A stretch of 64,000 nt of DNA from Psychrosphaera aestuarii (GCF_017948405.1 NZ_CP072844.1:1-64000), one strand, 5' to 3'; shown: positions 46,114-56,269, counted from the first letter of the stretch. The notes: generated by a model not told the origin, from the letters alone. Made by a program: numbers and translations.

Positions 46114-46924
46114 GTCAAAACACAGCCCGTATTTACAAGCGATCAGTAAAGACTCTTCCCTGCCGCTAGAGCAAGCAGCAGTTACCTTATGGCTAAAAGA
46201 TTTGGATAATCCATTTCGCTGGACAATTCGACCTTTGTTGCAGTTTTTATTTGCCATTCTGCTACACATTGTGTGGCTTTTAAAACGTTTGCCTTTGCCT
46301 CAATTCAGTGCCCATAGCTTTCTGCAGAAAACCATTTGCTGGTTTTGTACACATTTTGTTTCTCCAGAGGCCAATTTGTTGATCCTTAGACATTTTGCTA
46401 CTGAGTCAAACATTCTTAATTTTATGGCCGAGAACTCTAACCAACAGGCTAGACTCGAGTTATATCCTAAGTCTATCAATGACATGCTAAAAGACTCGTT
46501 TGTAAAACACGACCAAGAATTGTTTGATTGTTTTATTCATCTAGAAAACAACTGTCAGCCTTTAATGCCGGAACAACTTAAATGGCAAGAATGGCGTACT
46601 ATCAATATGGACCAATTCGACGTTACAAAGCGCAAAACGCAAGTGTTCGATTTTGAAACGTCTCATGCCCTTTTTATGTGTTTGTTTTGTTTATTGCTAA
46701 CGAAAGAAGAATACCGGGATGCTATCAATGGTTTTAACTTAGACCAATCCATTGCAATTAGAATTGGCAATATTATTGGCGAGCCAGAAATCGTTGAATA
46801 CGCTTATAATAAATACCCTCAGTACCTTGTTGGTCCATGGAACTTAGGCCAACGATTTTTGATGCACGGATTTTTTACCGAGTATCTGTATGCCAGGTTA
46901 GAAACTATTAGAACGGAAACCTAA
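46106..46924 (+). CDS. Unknown protein of the ketosynthase cluster
   Basis: 272 residues; ATG overlaps the stop of the previous gene by 8 bases and has a strong GGAGGAAG site, so it is coupled. A hydrophobic stretch at about 42-60 may anchor it to the membrane. The rest is soluble and helical (LELYPKSINDMLKDSF, GPWNLGQRFLMHGFF). No catalytic motif or family recognised. Its conserved position suggests a dedicated role in the pathway. Confidence 0.7.
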   Translation: MSKSKHSPYLQAISKDSSLPLEQAAVTLWLKDLDNPFRWTIRPLLQFLFAILLHIVWLLKRLPLPQFSAHSFLQKTICWFCTHFVSPEANLLILRHFATESNILNFMAENSNQQARLELYPKSINDMLKDSFVKHDQELFDCFIHLENNCQPLMPEQLKWQEWRTINMDQFDVTKRKTQVFDFETSHALFMCLFCLLLTKEEYRDAINGFNLDQSIAIRIGNIIGEPEIVEYAYNKYPQYLVGPWNLGQRFLMHGFFTEYLYARLETIRTET

Positions 46925-47154
46925 ATGACTAAATTCAAACATGACGCTTATTAGATTTCTCTCGTCAGATTACAAGCTCTGCATACTTACAAGTTAAAAC
47001 TGAATTTAAGATTAATTCTCCAGTATTGTCTATATCATCTTGTTTCTCAGCCAACGATCGCTGCTGGTAATGGCAGCTTTGGTGTGGGGCTACCAAACTG
47101 CTGAAGTCAGGTGCAGGAGATAAAAATACTGTTTACCTACTTCTGAAAACCCTT

Positions 47155-47979
47155 TCAGAATGGTGATGAATAACTCACTTTTGTCAATTGGCGTTTTATT
47201 TGCAGGCTCACCTTTGCCCAAATACGTTTCCCATCTTCTAATGTTTCAAGTGGTGTTCTGCCACAGCACATTTTTCCTTGATGAGTTCGTTCAGTATTGT
47301 AATAAACTAGCCAATCGTCCAGATCTTTTTGCAGTTCTTCCAGTGAGCTATAAAGCTTCTTACGGAATGTGACCTGATAAAACTCATTTAGTATCGTTTT
47401 GTGGAATCGCTCCCAGATCCCATTTGTCTGAGGTGACATGGCTTTTGTTTTCGTGTGAACAATGTCGTTTATCGCCAGATACAACTGGTAATCGTGATGT
47501 TCGACCTTACCGCAATACTCAGTGCCTCTGTCCGTTAGGATACGCAGTATAGGTAGCTCTTGTTGCTCGAAATAAGGCAGAACCTTATCGTTGAGTATGT
47601 CTGCTGCTGTGATAGGCGTTTTAGTCGTGTAGAGCTTAGCGAACGCAACCTTGCTGTATGTATCGAACGTTTGCTGGTAAATACGACCGACACCTTTGAG
47701 ATTACCCACATAAAACGTATCTTGTGAGCCAAGATAACCAGGATGAGCTGTTTCGATTTCCCCAAATGCTTCATCAACTCTGTTCTTGAGATTAGGAGAC
47801 CGACGATTTTTATCAATTAACGCATCGAGCCCGCCTTCCTCGACTAGCTCTTGGTATCGATAAAATGTATCTCGTGAAACGCCCATGACTTTACAGGCTT
47901 TGGATACGTTACCTAATTCTTCGGCTAAATTAAGTAAACCAGTTTTGTGTTTAATGATTGGATTGTTAACATGCAACAT
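47155..47979 (-). pseudogene. IS481-family transposase with internal deletion
   Basis: 274-residue frame. The start (MLHVNNPIIKHKTGLLNLAEELGNVSKACKVMG) and the DDE region (ILTDRGTEYCG, AMSPQTNGIWERFHKT, TYYNTERTHQGKM-like end) match a widespread IS481 transposase, normally about 350 residues. From memory of the family, some 70 residues are missing in frame between NLKNRVDEA and GEIETAHPGYLGSQD, and a valine is lost at TFDTYSK. The integrase core is mostly kept, but loss of this segment makes activity doubtful. Only one end shows recognisable repeats. Confidence 0.8.
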
Positions 47980-48042
47980 GAGAGTTACCTTTTGTTTGTT
48001 TTGATTAAATATTCGACACCTTTATCAAAACGGGTAACTCTC
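47980..48042. repeat. Inverted repeat upstream of the IS481 transposase
   Basis: Arms GAGAGTTAC (47980-47988) and GTAACTCTC (48034-48042), part of the IS481-type end; a hairpin that can limit read-through into the transposase. Confidence 0.6.
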
Positions 48043-48077
48043 AATTTTTCAAATCGAAATGTCAGATCTTGTCTGAA

Positions 48078-49862
48078 CTAATTCAAGTCAGAAAAGGATG
48101 CTGTTACATTCTGTTCGAGCAAATCGAGTGGCAATGCGCCACTGTTCAATACATCGTCGTGAAACTGCTTGAGTGAGAATGCCTCACCCATTGCAACTTT
48201 TGCTTGCTCGCGGAGTGCGAGTATTCGCATTTGCCCAATTTTATACATCGGGCCAGAGCCCGGCACTACAATGGCTCTATCAACCTCAATTTCGGCTTCG
48301 TCACGGCTAAGTGCAATTTCAGTCACAAGGTAATCAATCGCCCGCTCCCGCGACCAACGCTTAATATGCAACCCTGTATCTATCACCATGCGACCTGCGC
48401 GTGTTAAGTCATATTGCAAGTATGCGAGTATCTCTTCAGGGGTAGAATATAAATTTAGGTCATAACCCAGACGCTCTGCATACATTCCCCACCCCTCCAT
48501 ATATGCGCCGAAGGGGGTTTCCGAGAGCACTATCGGCATGCTTGCTAAATTAGCGGTCACTGACTTTTGATAATGATGACCAGGAGTACCTTCATGATAG
48601 GTGAGTACCGGTAAACTATTTTCCGGCAATGCTCGCATGTCCTTTAAATTGACTAGCACAGAGTTTCTCGCGTACCGAGCCAAGGAATCTTTATCTTCTG
48701 TCAACAATGGACTTCGAATGAACTCAAGTTCAGGTACATTCGTTATCGAAAAGTACTGAGGTAACAATGCGTTCATTCGTTTTTGTGCTTCTGTCATGCG
48801 TTCTAAAACACGTTGTCTTCCTTCGGGGCTATCTGGGAAATATAAAGCTTCGCGTGAGCTAAACGCTGCCATTGCCTCCGAAAATATTGGTGACGTGATG
48901 CCTATGTCATTATTTAGGATTCGCATCATCTCCGCTTGAATACGATTAACCTCATTAACGCCTGTCTGATATACCTCATTCGCTGTTACATCGGCGGTTG
49001 TATAAAACTCCAGGAGGGCTTGATAAGCGTTTTCTCCGTCTGGCAAACGCCAGTAGCCTACCCCGTCGCCAGCACGCATATGAAGTTCTTCATACAGCGC
49101 TATCATTCTGTGATAACTTGGATAAACATGATGCTCAATCAGTGAGGCCGCTTGATTGAGAAAAATTGCTTGCTGCTCTACATCAACATCCTCCAGCGCC
49201 AACATGCGAACCTTAAGGGATGTAAGGAGAATATTGTCCTCAATTTCAGACGAGACAAACTTTTTCAATTGTTTAATAACGTTTTCGAGCACGATCTTTG
49301 GTGGGATAATGTCCCGCTGTTCGCGATACCTGACACCATCAATCACCCTACTGAAGTAACGCTCACTGTCCTTCAATCGAGCCAAATAACCTTCAACGTG
49401 CACTTTACTCTCGATAGGATGTTTCTTAACCATCATATCCGGGAATCGACTATGTAATCCCCCAAAGGTATCGAGCGGATAATTATGATATTTGTATTTC
49501 TCTAAGTTGATTAACTTATCAAGGAGGTAATTAACTGCTTGCTGATTGAGCTTTTCTTGATCTTGTAAATTAGTATATTGATTTACTCCTGCTTTTAACG
49601 CGTACAGATTGGGCAGTTTTTCTAAGAAGGTTAATTCTTTCCCCGAATCTAATTCGAACAAATGCGCTGTCAGCCCTAACTTATCAAGTCCCATTCCGGT
49701 CTTCATTTCTGGACTTGTGAGCATCAATTTTATGACCTCTCTATCCAAGTATAAACGCATTGAATAGGGTTTGTCGGTGAACCACTGATGGGCTCCAACA
49801 GATGTGGCAATTAAAATAATCGCAAGTATGGCACCAGCGATCCAAAAGAAGATTTTTTTCAT
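48078..49862 (-). CDS. DUF885 family protein, metallopeptidase-like
   Basis: 594-residue protein with an N-terminal membrane anchor (about 5-23), so the body is periplasmic. The zinc-type motif HEGTPGHHYQ (His423, Glu424, His429) and a downstream YMEGWGMYAERLG (Glu456) match the DUF885 family, related to M32-like peptidases. Substrate unknown. The stop lies at the edge of the IS481 remnant, so the very C-terminus could be altered by that insertion. Divergent from the CadC-like regulator. Confidence 0.85.
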   Translation of the reverse strand: MKKIFFWIAGAILAIILIATSVGAHQWFTDKPYSMRLYLDREVIKLMLTSPEMKTGMGLDKLGLTAHLFELDSGKELTFLEKLPNLYALKAGVNQYTNLQDQEKLNQQAVNYLLDKLINLEKYKYHNYPLDTFGGLHSRFPDMMVKKHPIESKVHVEGYLARLKDSERYFSRVIDGVRYREQRDIIPPKIVLENVIKQLKKFVSSEIEDNILLTSLKVRMLALEDVDVEQQAIFLNQAASLIEHHVYPSYHRMIALYEELHMRAGDGVGYWRLPDGENAYQALLEFYTTADVTANEVYQTGVNEVNRIQAEMMRILNNDIGITSPIFSEAMAAFSSREALYFPDSPEGRQRVLERMTEAQKRMNALLPQYFSITNVPELEFIRSPLLTEDKDSLARYARNSVLVNLKDMRALPENSLPVLTYHEGTPGHHYQKSVTANLASMPIVLSETPFGAYMEGWGMYAERLGYDLNLYSTPEEILAYLQYDLTRAGRMVIDTGLHIKRWSRERAIDYLVTEIALSRDEAEIEVDRAIVVPGSGPMYKIGQMRILALREQAKVAMGEAFSLKQFHDDVLNSGALPLDLLEQNVTASFSDLN

Positions 49863-50087
49863 ATCCTTAACTCTTATATAAACCTAGGGTTAGGAGTGAA
49901 ATTACGAAACTGAAGCATAAAAAACCTGAAAAAAAGTTAACTTTTTTTTGAACGAGTATAATTAATCGACAGATTAACCAACATCAAATCCGAGACTGCT
50001 TAGATTTTGTCCAATAATAGATAAATTGTTTGCATCATTGTGCTCTGTTATAGTTTTACCAGTAAAAAAAACCTGTACGCTTTAAAT

Positions 50088-52355
50088 ATGACGCAACAAC
50101 TAGCTGAATTCACAATTGGCAACATTCGAATATCGCCCATTGAGAATACACTTTGCTTTCACAATCGCCACCTTAAAGTCGCGCCCAAAGTTATGGAGAC
50201 TTTCTGTTTTCTTCATGCCAATGGTGACACTGTGGTTACTAGAGAAAAAGTATTGGAAGAAATTTGGCCAGGACGGTTTGGCAGTGATGAATCTTTATCA
50301 AAGGCCATCTCTGAGCTTCGCAAATCTTTGTCCCAGCTTCTAAATTCCAAAACAAAATTTATCACTACTGTACCCAAAAGTGGCTACAAGCTAGAACTAG
50401 CTTTGCTGACCGAGCACTCTAATAAGGAAGGTGGTTCCGACATAGTACAGGAGCATGTCTCATCCAAGTTACCCTGTGATAAGCAGAACAATAAAACAAG
50501 CACGACAACAGCATGGTCACTAGGGGTATTGGGGGTGCTGGCCTTTGTTGGTATTTCTTTTTTTATCTATACTCAGCCCTCAGAAAAGGCTCATCGAGGC
50601 ACAGTTTTAGTTATGCCATTCAGTGTGTTTGACACCAATGATTTGGAGTCTCAAGCACTAGGTAGTGTGTTACTTGATGCAACAATTGACAGTTTGAGCA
50701 ATACCGACAGAATTAATGTTGCTAGCCGTACAAGCAGCGACATGATTGGCGCAAAGAATATGACTGTGACTAGAGCGAAAGAACTGATCAACATTGATTA
50801 TTTGATAGAGGGTGGAATAACGAGACGTGGTTTTGAGTTCGAAGTTCGTTATCGCTTAGTTGATGCAAATAATTTTTTAACGCTATTTTCAGGTACTGTC
50901 GTCATCCATGAAATGGCATTTAATAATGCTGTAAATGTAATTCTTCGCTCACTGAGCGAGTATTTTTCTATTCCCGTCGCATACAGTCGCCCTTCATCAT
51001 TAACGAGTGAAGTTAATAGACTACTTCTTCTCGGTAGTAACTTGATCAAGCGAAGCTACGACGAAGAACTATGGCGACAAGCCACAGACTATCTAGAGCG
51101 AGCTTATCAACTTGCCCCTAATGAGCCGCAAATTATTCGCACCTTAGCATCACACTACTTTCAAATGATTGAGTTTGCTGATGAAGACCAACGCAAGATA
51201 TTAATTAAGCAAGTTAATGAATTGATGGCCCGTGCTGAATATCTGAATCTTCCTCCTGATACATTTTGGTTTTTAAAGCTCCAATTATCTGATAAGTATC
51301 TAGACCGAACACCAGAACAATCCGAAGCAATACTGACATTATTGCAAGCCGCACATGCGAACGGCGAACGTGACTACACATTGTATTTTTATCTAATGAC
51401 AACCCTGTCGTCTTTACACCGTTATGATGAAGCAATCTCTTACGGGTTAGAGGGGATTAATGAGCACCCTCTAGTTTACCGTTTGTATGCCGGGCTCTCA
51501 TATGTGTATAGCCTTAAACGAGATGGTCAAAGCGCAAAGGATTGGGCAGTAAAAATGACCGACATAGCACCCTCAGATGAGTCAACAGAGTGGATAAATA
51601 ATATTGCAGCAATGGTCAATGGCGAGCATCAACAAGCAATATTGTGGCGAAAAAGTTTGCGCGATAATGGTAATCTGGGATATACGCTTGAAACTGACGC
51701 TCTGTCATTGTCGGCAACAGCACAGGCTCATCAACTTGAACGGCTTTGGTCTTTATGCACCAGCAAGCAACTTCCTTTACAACAGTGCTGGAATATCAGC
51801 ATGGCAGAGGCGATTCAATCAGCAAACGCAACTCGAATAGTTAAACTGCTGACAAATCACCCAGACTATGTATTGGCTAATGAGCTATCGTTAGGTCTTG
51901 TAATTCAATCGCTGGCTTTTTTAACCGCTGAAGATTTTACCGAATCAGTTATATCCTCAATACAGCCAGCGCTCACAATTTATCTCGATGGCCGAAGTAC
52001 ACAGACGATTCCAGAATTAGCAACGCTTGTTGCAACCTATCTAACGGAAATAGATATCCTAACAATACCTTTTCCTGAGCGAGAACAATGGCTCAAAAAT
52101 ATCTTTCAGGACAAACAACCCTCTGAGTTTTTCCTCGCCGAGCAGGCAGCACTATCACAAAACAAGGACATCATGTATGCACTTCTAGAGCAAATTGTTA
52201 AAGAGCAAAAAACGCCGCCTATAGGTCGATACTACCTATTTTTTGACAGCCCTTACTTTTTGCCTTATCAAAATGAAGCGCGATTTTTAGCATTAAAAGA
52301 AGAGTACCATCGTAAACTACGAATTAAGTATCAGAATTTGAACTGGCAATTTTAA
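50088..52355 (+). CDS. CadC/ToxR-like transmembrane regulator with TPR-like periplasmic domain
   Basis: About 755-residue one-component regulator. It has an N-terminal OmpR-type winged helix (about 5-105; VVTREKVLEEIWPGRFGSDESLSKAISELRKSL and FITTVPKSGYKL), a transmembrane helix (about 143-161) and a long periplasmic part with TPR-type helices (DYLERAYQLAPNEPQIIRTLASHYFQ). The start at 50088 (MTQQLAEFTIG) fits the domain; an earlier GTG at 50040 is possible. It is divergent from the DUF885 gene, a plausible target. Confidence 0.85.
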   Translation: MTQQLAEFTIGNIRISPIENTLCFHNRHLKVAPKVMETFCFLHANGDTVVTREKVLEEIWPGRFGSDESLSKAISELRKSLSQLLNSKTKFITTVPKSGYKLELALLTEHSNKEGGSDIVQEHVSSKLPCDKQNNKTSTTTAWSLGVLGVLAFVGISFFIYTQPSEKAHRGTVLVMPFSVFDTNDLESQALGSVLLDATIDSLSNTDRINVASRTSSDMIGAKNMTVTRAKELINIDYLIEGGITRRGFEFEVRYRLVDANNFLTLFSGTVVIHEMAFNNAVNVILRSLSEYFSIPVAYSRPSSLTSEVNRLLLLGSNLIKRSYDEELWRQATDYLERAYQLAPNEPQIIRTLASHYFQMIEFADEDQRKILIKQVNELMARAEYLNLPPDTFWFLKLQLSDKYLDRTPEQSEAILTLLQAAHANGERDYTLYFYLMTTLSSLHRYDEAISYGLEGINEHPLVYRLYAGLSYVYSLKRDGQSAKDWAVKMTDIAPSDESTEWINNIAAMVNGEHQQAILWRKSLRDNGNLGYTLETDALSLSATAQAHQLERLWSLCTSKQLPLQQCWNISMAEAIQSANATRIVKLLTNHPDYVLANELSLGLVIQSLAFLTAEDFTESVISSIQPALTIYLDGRSTQTIPELATLVATYLTEIDILTIPFPEREQWLKNIFQDKQPSEFFLAEQAALSQNKDIMYALLEQIVKEQKTPPIGRYYLFFDSPYFLPYQNEARFLALKEEYHRKLRIKYQNLNWQF

Positions 52356-52675
52356 GCGGGATAGTAAACCCAGACGTCCTATCTCTGTGTAGGGTTTTCC
52401 CCTTATAAACATGTCTATATTCTTTATCTAACTATGAGTTGACCAGGAAAATAGTGTCGATTACTACACTTTGGCTTTGTGACCTCCTGAATATCGTTGA
52501 TGAGGAGCGAGAGAGTTCCCCACTTATAACTCGACCGATATCTGTGAACGCAGTGCCACCATGCTTTATTCGGCTATTACTATCCTACGTCTGCCCTAAT
52601 TTTCTAGTCTATTGACCCGTTAAAGTCTTTTTTTTAACTTTTTCGGGTCCATAGTGAAATTGTGCTTTATTAAGC
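52356..52675. other. Intergenic region between converging genes
   Basis: 320 bases with no supported coding frame, clear terminator or repeat. Confidence 0.5.
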
Positions 52676-53365
52676 CTAAATTTGACAGAGACGTTTTCTT
52701 AAGTAGACGCCTAAAACAACTAAAGGAATCAGAAGTAAAACTGGTGGCTCGTTTACATTCATCAACCTGACGTTATCAATTATCAAACTTGCCCCGATAA
52801 AGTCATCAACTTCTCCTTCTGATAACCTAAAATCAAGATATAACTCATTCATATCCTGAGTAGCAAAGTTAAGATTAAAAACACTTACACCAAATTTATT
52901 TTGAGTAATTTCCATACTGTCGATTAATAAGCCGACTTGTCCGCTCTCATTAAAATATCTTGTGCCATCAAAAAAAGCCACATTCAAGCTGGAAGGCATA
53001 AGGCCCAAGCCGTCCCCCTCAACCAGTACCTCCCATTCGAAACTCAGTGTTTTGTTAAAAAAATTAAAGTCCTCAGCTAAGTCGAATTGATAAAATAAAA
53101 TATTTTCACTTAACGCTGCTGATAACCAAGAAGAGCTATTACCTGGTTCGCTATAATACCCAATGTTTAATTTGGCTTTGCAGTCGTTACCTGAATTAAT
53201 AATTTCAAAGTCATTACCAATATTCAACTCCCCAAATCCATCAGTACTTTTATGCCAATTTTCGAAACTACAACTTTCAAAGCCTCCGTTACTGATAATA
53301 TTTGCGCTGGCGTATTGACTAAACAAAAGCCAAATAAATATGATTGAAAAACGACAATAGTTCAT
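52676..53365 (-). CDS. Exported protein with PEP-CTERM-like C-terminus
   Basis: 229 residues: signal peptide (ending ASA, about 1-21), a beta-rich body starting NIISNGGFESCSFENWHKS as in carbohydrate-binding-like secreted proteins, and a C-terminal NEPPVLLLIPLVVLGVYLRKRLCQ, a short motif, hydrophobic helix and basic tail like PEP-CTERM sorting signals. The EPP variant makes processing by an exosortase uncertain. It is the downstream gene of a pair, 18 bases after the coiled-coil protein. Confidence 0.65.
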   Translation of the reverse strand: MNYCRFSIIFIWLLFSQYASANIISNGGFESCSFENWHKSTDGFGELNIGNDFEIINSGNDCKAKLNIGYYSEPGNSSSWLSAALSENILFYQFDLAEDFNFFNKTLSFEWEVLVEGDGLGLMPSSLNVAFFDGTRYFNESGQVGLLIDSMEITQNKFGVSVFNLNFATQDMNELYLDFRLSEGEVDDFIGASLIIDNVRLMNVNEPPVLLLIPLVVLGVYLRKRLCQI

Positions 53366-53383
53366 TTCTAGCCCCTATATAAA

Positions 53384-54727
53384 TTAGTTTTGAATTGAAC
53401 AACTTCTCATGGAACCGCAAATTTGAGTGAGAATATCGAGTTGAGCTTTCTGAGAACTTCTGATGTGATCATTAGTTGCACATGAGTTAAGTAGAGGTTT
53501 TAGTTTTGAAGCTATTTCTCCAGTTATTTTCGGTGCTGTGTCCAATAGTTTTATCATCATCCAAACGCCAGGCTTGCTAATTTGAGGAAACTTGAATGAT
53601 TTAACGATGCTGTATTCGAAAACTGTCGTATCTAAAGACTTTAAAACATCTTCTATAAGTAAGGATGCTAGGACTTTTGATATAGTATTGTAATATTCGA
53701 TTATTTTTAAAGCTTGGCTCAAGTTGTCAAAATTATTTAGAATATGATCATCACAAAATTCCATCTGTTTATGAAAAGGAGACAATGATCTTACTGAGTC
53801 GGAGCTAATTGATATCGACAAATTATTGATAAATGGATTCATGTTACGTAATGGAGAAGCTACAATATCGATTGATTCAGAAATAGAGTTATTCATTTCA
53901 GTCCAATATCTCAACTCTCGATCTAAAACTCTATAAAGAGGATAGAGTACGTCGTTTGGTAGATGAGAAAGAACCAAATTAATTTCTGTTATATTTATAT
54001 TAGCTATTTTTTCAATATCGGCAGTTCCCATTAGGCCAAGATCAAAACCTTTTTTAGTTACCTCTAATAAACTCGAAATGAAGTCCACAAAATCATCAAG
54101 AAACCTTTCTTTTTCTGACTCAAATGCTCTTATTTCTTTTTGGTAGAGCTCTCTATTGTGCTTAATTTCGGTAATCATTGCAGTAAGGTCTTCGGCTGTC
54201 AGAACTCCTAGCCCAATTCCTTGTTCCGATAAAGTTTGAATTTGTGCTGTAAGTGAAGTTAAATCCTTTTGAATAGCGTCTTTGGCACTGATCACATCAG
54301 AAGTAACCTTATTAGTTTCATCTTTAATTCGATTATCTAAGTCAGCATAACCTTCATTTAATTGAGACACTAACCGCTCCGATTCTGAAGTAATACTTGT
54401 TCTTAAGTCATTTCTCACATTCATTGTGAGATCAAATAGGACGTCTCTGTGATGGTTCATACCATGCTGTAGAGTTTTCGTTTGTTCAAATGCCTCATCT
54501 CGTATTTCTTGTGTTCGACCTATAATGAGATTCCACACTCCCAATAAGTCTGGGATAAACGTAGCTTGCAAAGCTGGTTCTACTGCTCCTTTTTGTGCAT
54601 CATCATGTACAGTATTCGCTTCTGTTTGAATAACAGTTTGCAATTCCTCATTGTCATTCGCAAATGCTGGTGGATTAATTACTAGCAACGTAATTGAAGT
54701 AATAAGTAAAATCTTAAACGCTTTCAT
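53384..54727 (-). CDS. Secreted coiled-coil protein, unknown
   Basis: 447 residues with a signal peptide (ending AFA, about 1-23) and long coiled coils at about 65-165 and 185-215 (SESERLVSQLNEGYADLDNRI and KEIRAFESEKERFLDD). The remaining C-terminal half is helical with four cysteines (FCDDH, NSCATN, QICGSMRSCS). No family recognised; no transmembrane helix after the signal. Cotranscribed with the PEP-CTERM-like gene, so the two may form a surface or periplasmic structure. Confidence 0.6.
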   Translation of the reverse strand: MKAFKILLITSITLLVINPPAFANDNEELQTVIQTEANTVHDDAQKGAVEPALQATFIPDLLGVWNLIIGRTQEIRDEAFEQTKTLQHGMNHHRDVLFDLTMNVRNDLRTSITSESERLVSQLNEGYADLDNRIKDETNKVTSDVISAKDAIQKDLTSLTAQIQTLSEQGIGLGVLTAEDLTAMITEIKHNRELYQKEIRAFESEKERFLDDFVDFISSLLEVTKKGFDLGLMGTADIEKIANINITEINLVLSHLPNDVLYPLYRVLDRELRYWTEMNNSISESIDIVASPLRNMNPFINNLSISISSDSVRSLSPFHKQMEFCDDHILNNFDNLSQALKIIEYYNTISKVLASLLIEDVLKSLDTTVFEYSIVKSFKFPQISKPGVWMMIKLLDTAPKITGEIASKLKPLLNSCATNDHIRSSQKAQLDILTQICGSMRSCSIQN

Positions 54728-55381
54728 TAGTTTTCCTTGGGATTGTTTTATTTTCCTCTAAAACATATTTAAACTCGGCCAAATAACCTGAGTTTTTCCT
54801 GAAAAAAACTTGAATACTGGTGTCGATTCATACAACTACCTTTAGCCTATTTTGAACATCGTACTGTTCTTCATTGATGAACGCTTGGGAAAGCCCAACT
54901 CTTCTGTTGGAACAGAAATAGATGAGTGGTTATTAGGGATGTTTACTCGTATGAATATAAATTGTGAAGATTTAATAAAAACTAATATAACAGGAAAGTT
55001 ATCAGATTTTACTGTAGCAGATTTCGATAAAATCCATGAAAATGATAGAGATGGAAAGGGGTTAAAATCCCCTTAATAACGATTTTCAACTCTGGCTAGC
55101 AACAGTTGGTTTTGTTCAAGCCTCACAATTTATAGCCAACTGTTGTAAGTCGCTTAAAACGAAATTTTAGAATTAATACCCTAAAACATTTTTGTCCAAA
55201 AACGAGTTTAAACGACGTCTTTTTAGCTCTCAATTTTGCCTCTAAAATAACTTTGTTTCTGCGAAACTATCTAATTTCGCAATCTAATTTAAATCAGTAA
55301 ACTAGCTATAATTAAGTAAGTCTGCTACTAATATTTGAGTTATTATGAAATCTGAGTAACCCAAAATTAAGGAATGACTTT
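54728..55381. other. Long intergenic region with a possible gene fragment and a hairpin
   Basis: 654 bases between divergent units. A frame from a TTG at 54852 to 55076 (74 codons; MNIVLFFIDERLGK start) has no ribosome site and may be a gene remnant. A 10-bp inverted repeat CAACAGTTGG/CCAACTGTTG occurs at 55100-55109 and 55136-55145, possibly its terminator. Confidence 0.45.
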
Positions 55382-56269
55382 GTGTGCTTTAAATTATTGA
55401 TTACCTCATTATTTTTACTGTTATTAAATGGATGTATGACTCTAGCGCCGAGTGAACAGTCTCTTCTAGCCAATCAAACTCCGATAGCCTCTTACGACTA
55501 TGCAGAAACGCTGAACAATATACGAATGTTAAACCCAGATATTCACGCAGACATTGTTGAGGTTGAACAAAAAGATGGAAACAAATCCGTTGGCATTCAT
55601 GTAAAACAAAAAAATCCCGAGTTTGTCGTTTTATACTTTGGCCCGAATAACTTCCCAATTGAAAAGCACTACATAAACGTGTTGCCCTTGATGTTAGAAA
55701 TGAATGCGGATGTCTATTGGTTTGATTATAGAGGTTTTGGCTTTACCGGTGGTGAAGCGACACTCGCAAGCTTAACAAGCGATGCTAAACACGTCTTCAA
55801 CACCATTAACAATAAATCCGACAACTCAATCGTGGTCCATGGTTTATCGCTTGGCAGCATCTTAGCGATAGACTTAGCCGCTAATGAAAAGGTGTCACAC
55901 CTTGTATTAGAAGGCAGCGTATCGAATGTGAATGACTGGATGGACGAAGTATTTGTGAATGAAGCAAAGTACTCCTATGGCATTCCAACATTACTCGGTT
56001 ACGTGATTAAACCTTTTGTAAACGTAAAACCATCTAAAGAGCTATTGGAAATTGATAACGTAAGCTCACTCAATAAACATGAAGGTAACTTGTTAATGTT
56101 ATCAGCAGAAGATGACTGGGAAACACCGCCGAGCATTAATAAAAGCTTATATAAATCATTAACGAATATTAAGAATAAAGAGCTGCATGTTTTTGAAAAT
56201 GTCGGCCACCTTAATTTACTGACAAGCCCCAATGTGGTTGATACTTACTTGAAGTTTTTGAGGCGATAG
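55382..56269 (+). CDS. Alpha/beta-hydrolase lipoprotein
   Basis: 295 residues, GTG start. Lipoprotein signal with lipobox LLLNGC (Cys18). The alpha/beta-hydrolase fold has the oxyanion region DYRGFGFTGGE, the nucleophile elbow HGLSLGSILA (Ser near 162), an aspartate in LSAEDDWETPP and the histidine in NVGHLNLL, so the Ser-Asp-His triad looks complete. Esterase or peptidase on the outer-membrane face; substrate unknown. A perfect hairpin closes it. Confidence 0.85.
   Translation: MCFKLLITSLFLLLLNGCMTLAPSEQSLLANQTPIASYDYAETLNNIRMLNPDIHADIVEVEQKDGNKSVGIHVKQKNPEFVVLYFGPNNFPIEKHYINVLPLMLEMNADVYWFDYRGFGFTGGEATLASLTSDAKHVFNTINNKSDNSIVVHGLSLGSILAIDLAANEKVSHLVLEGSVSNVNDWMDEVFVNEAKYSYGIPTLLGYVIKPFVNVKPSKELLEIDNVSSLNKHEGNLLMLSAEDDWETPPSINKSLYKSLTNIKNKELHVFENVGHLNLLTSPNVVDTYLKFLRR

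Noticed and set aside
48936..49457. Plus-strand frames opposite the DUF885 gene
   Set aside because: Antisense shadows of a continuous, well-matched gene.
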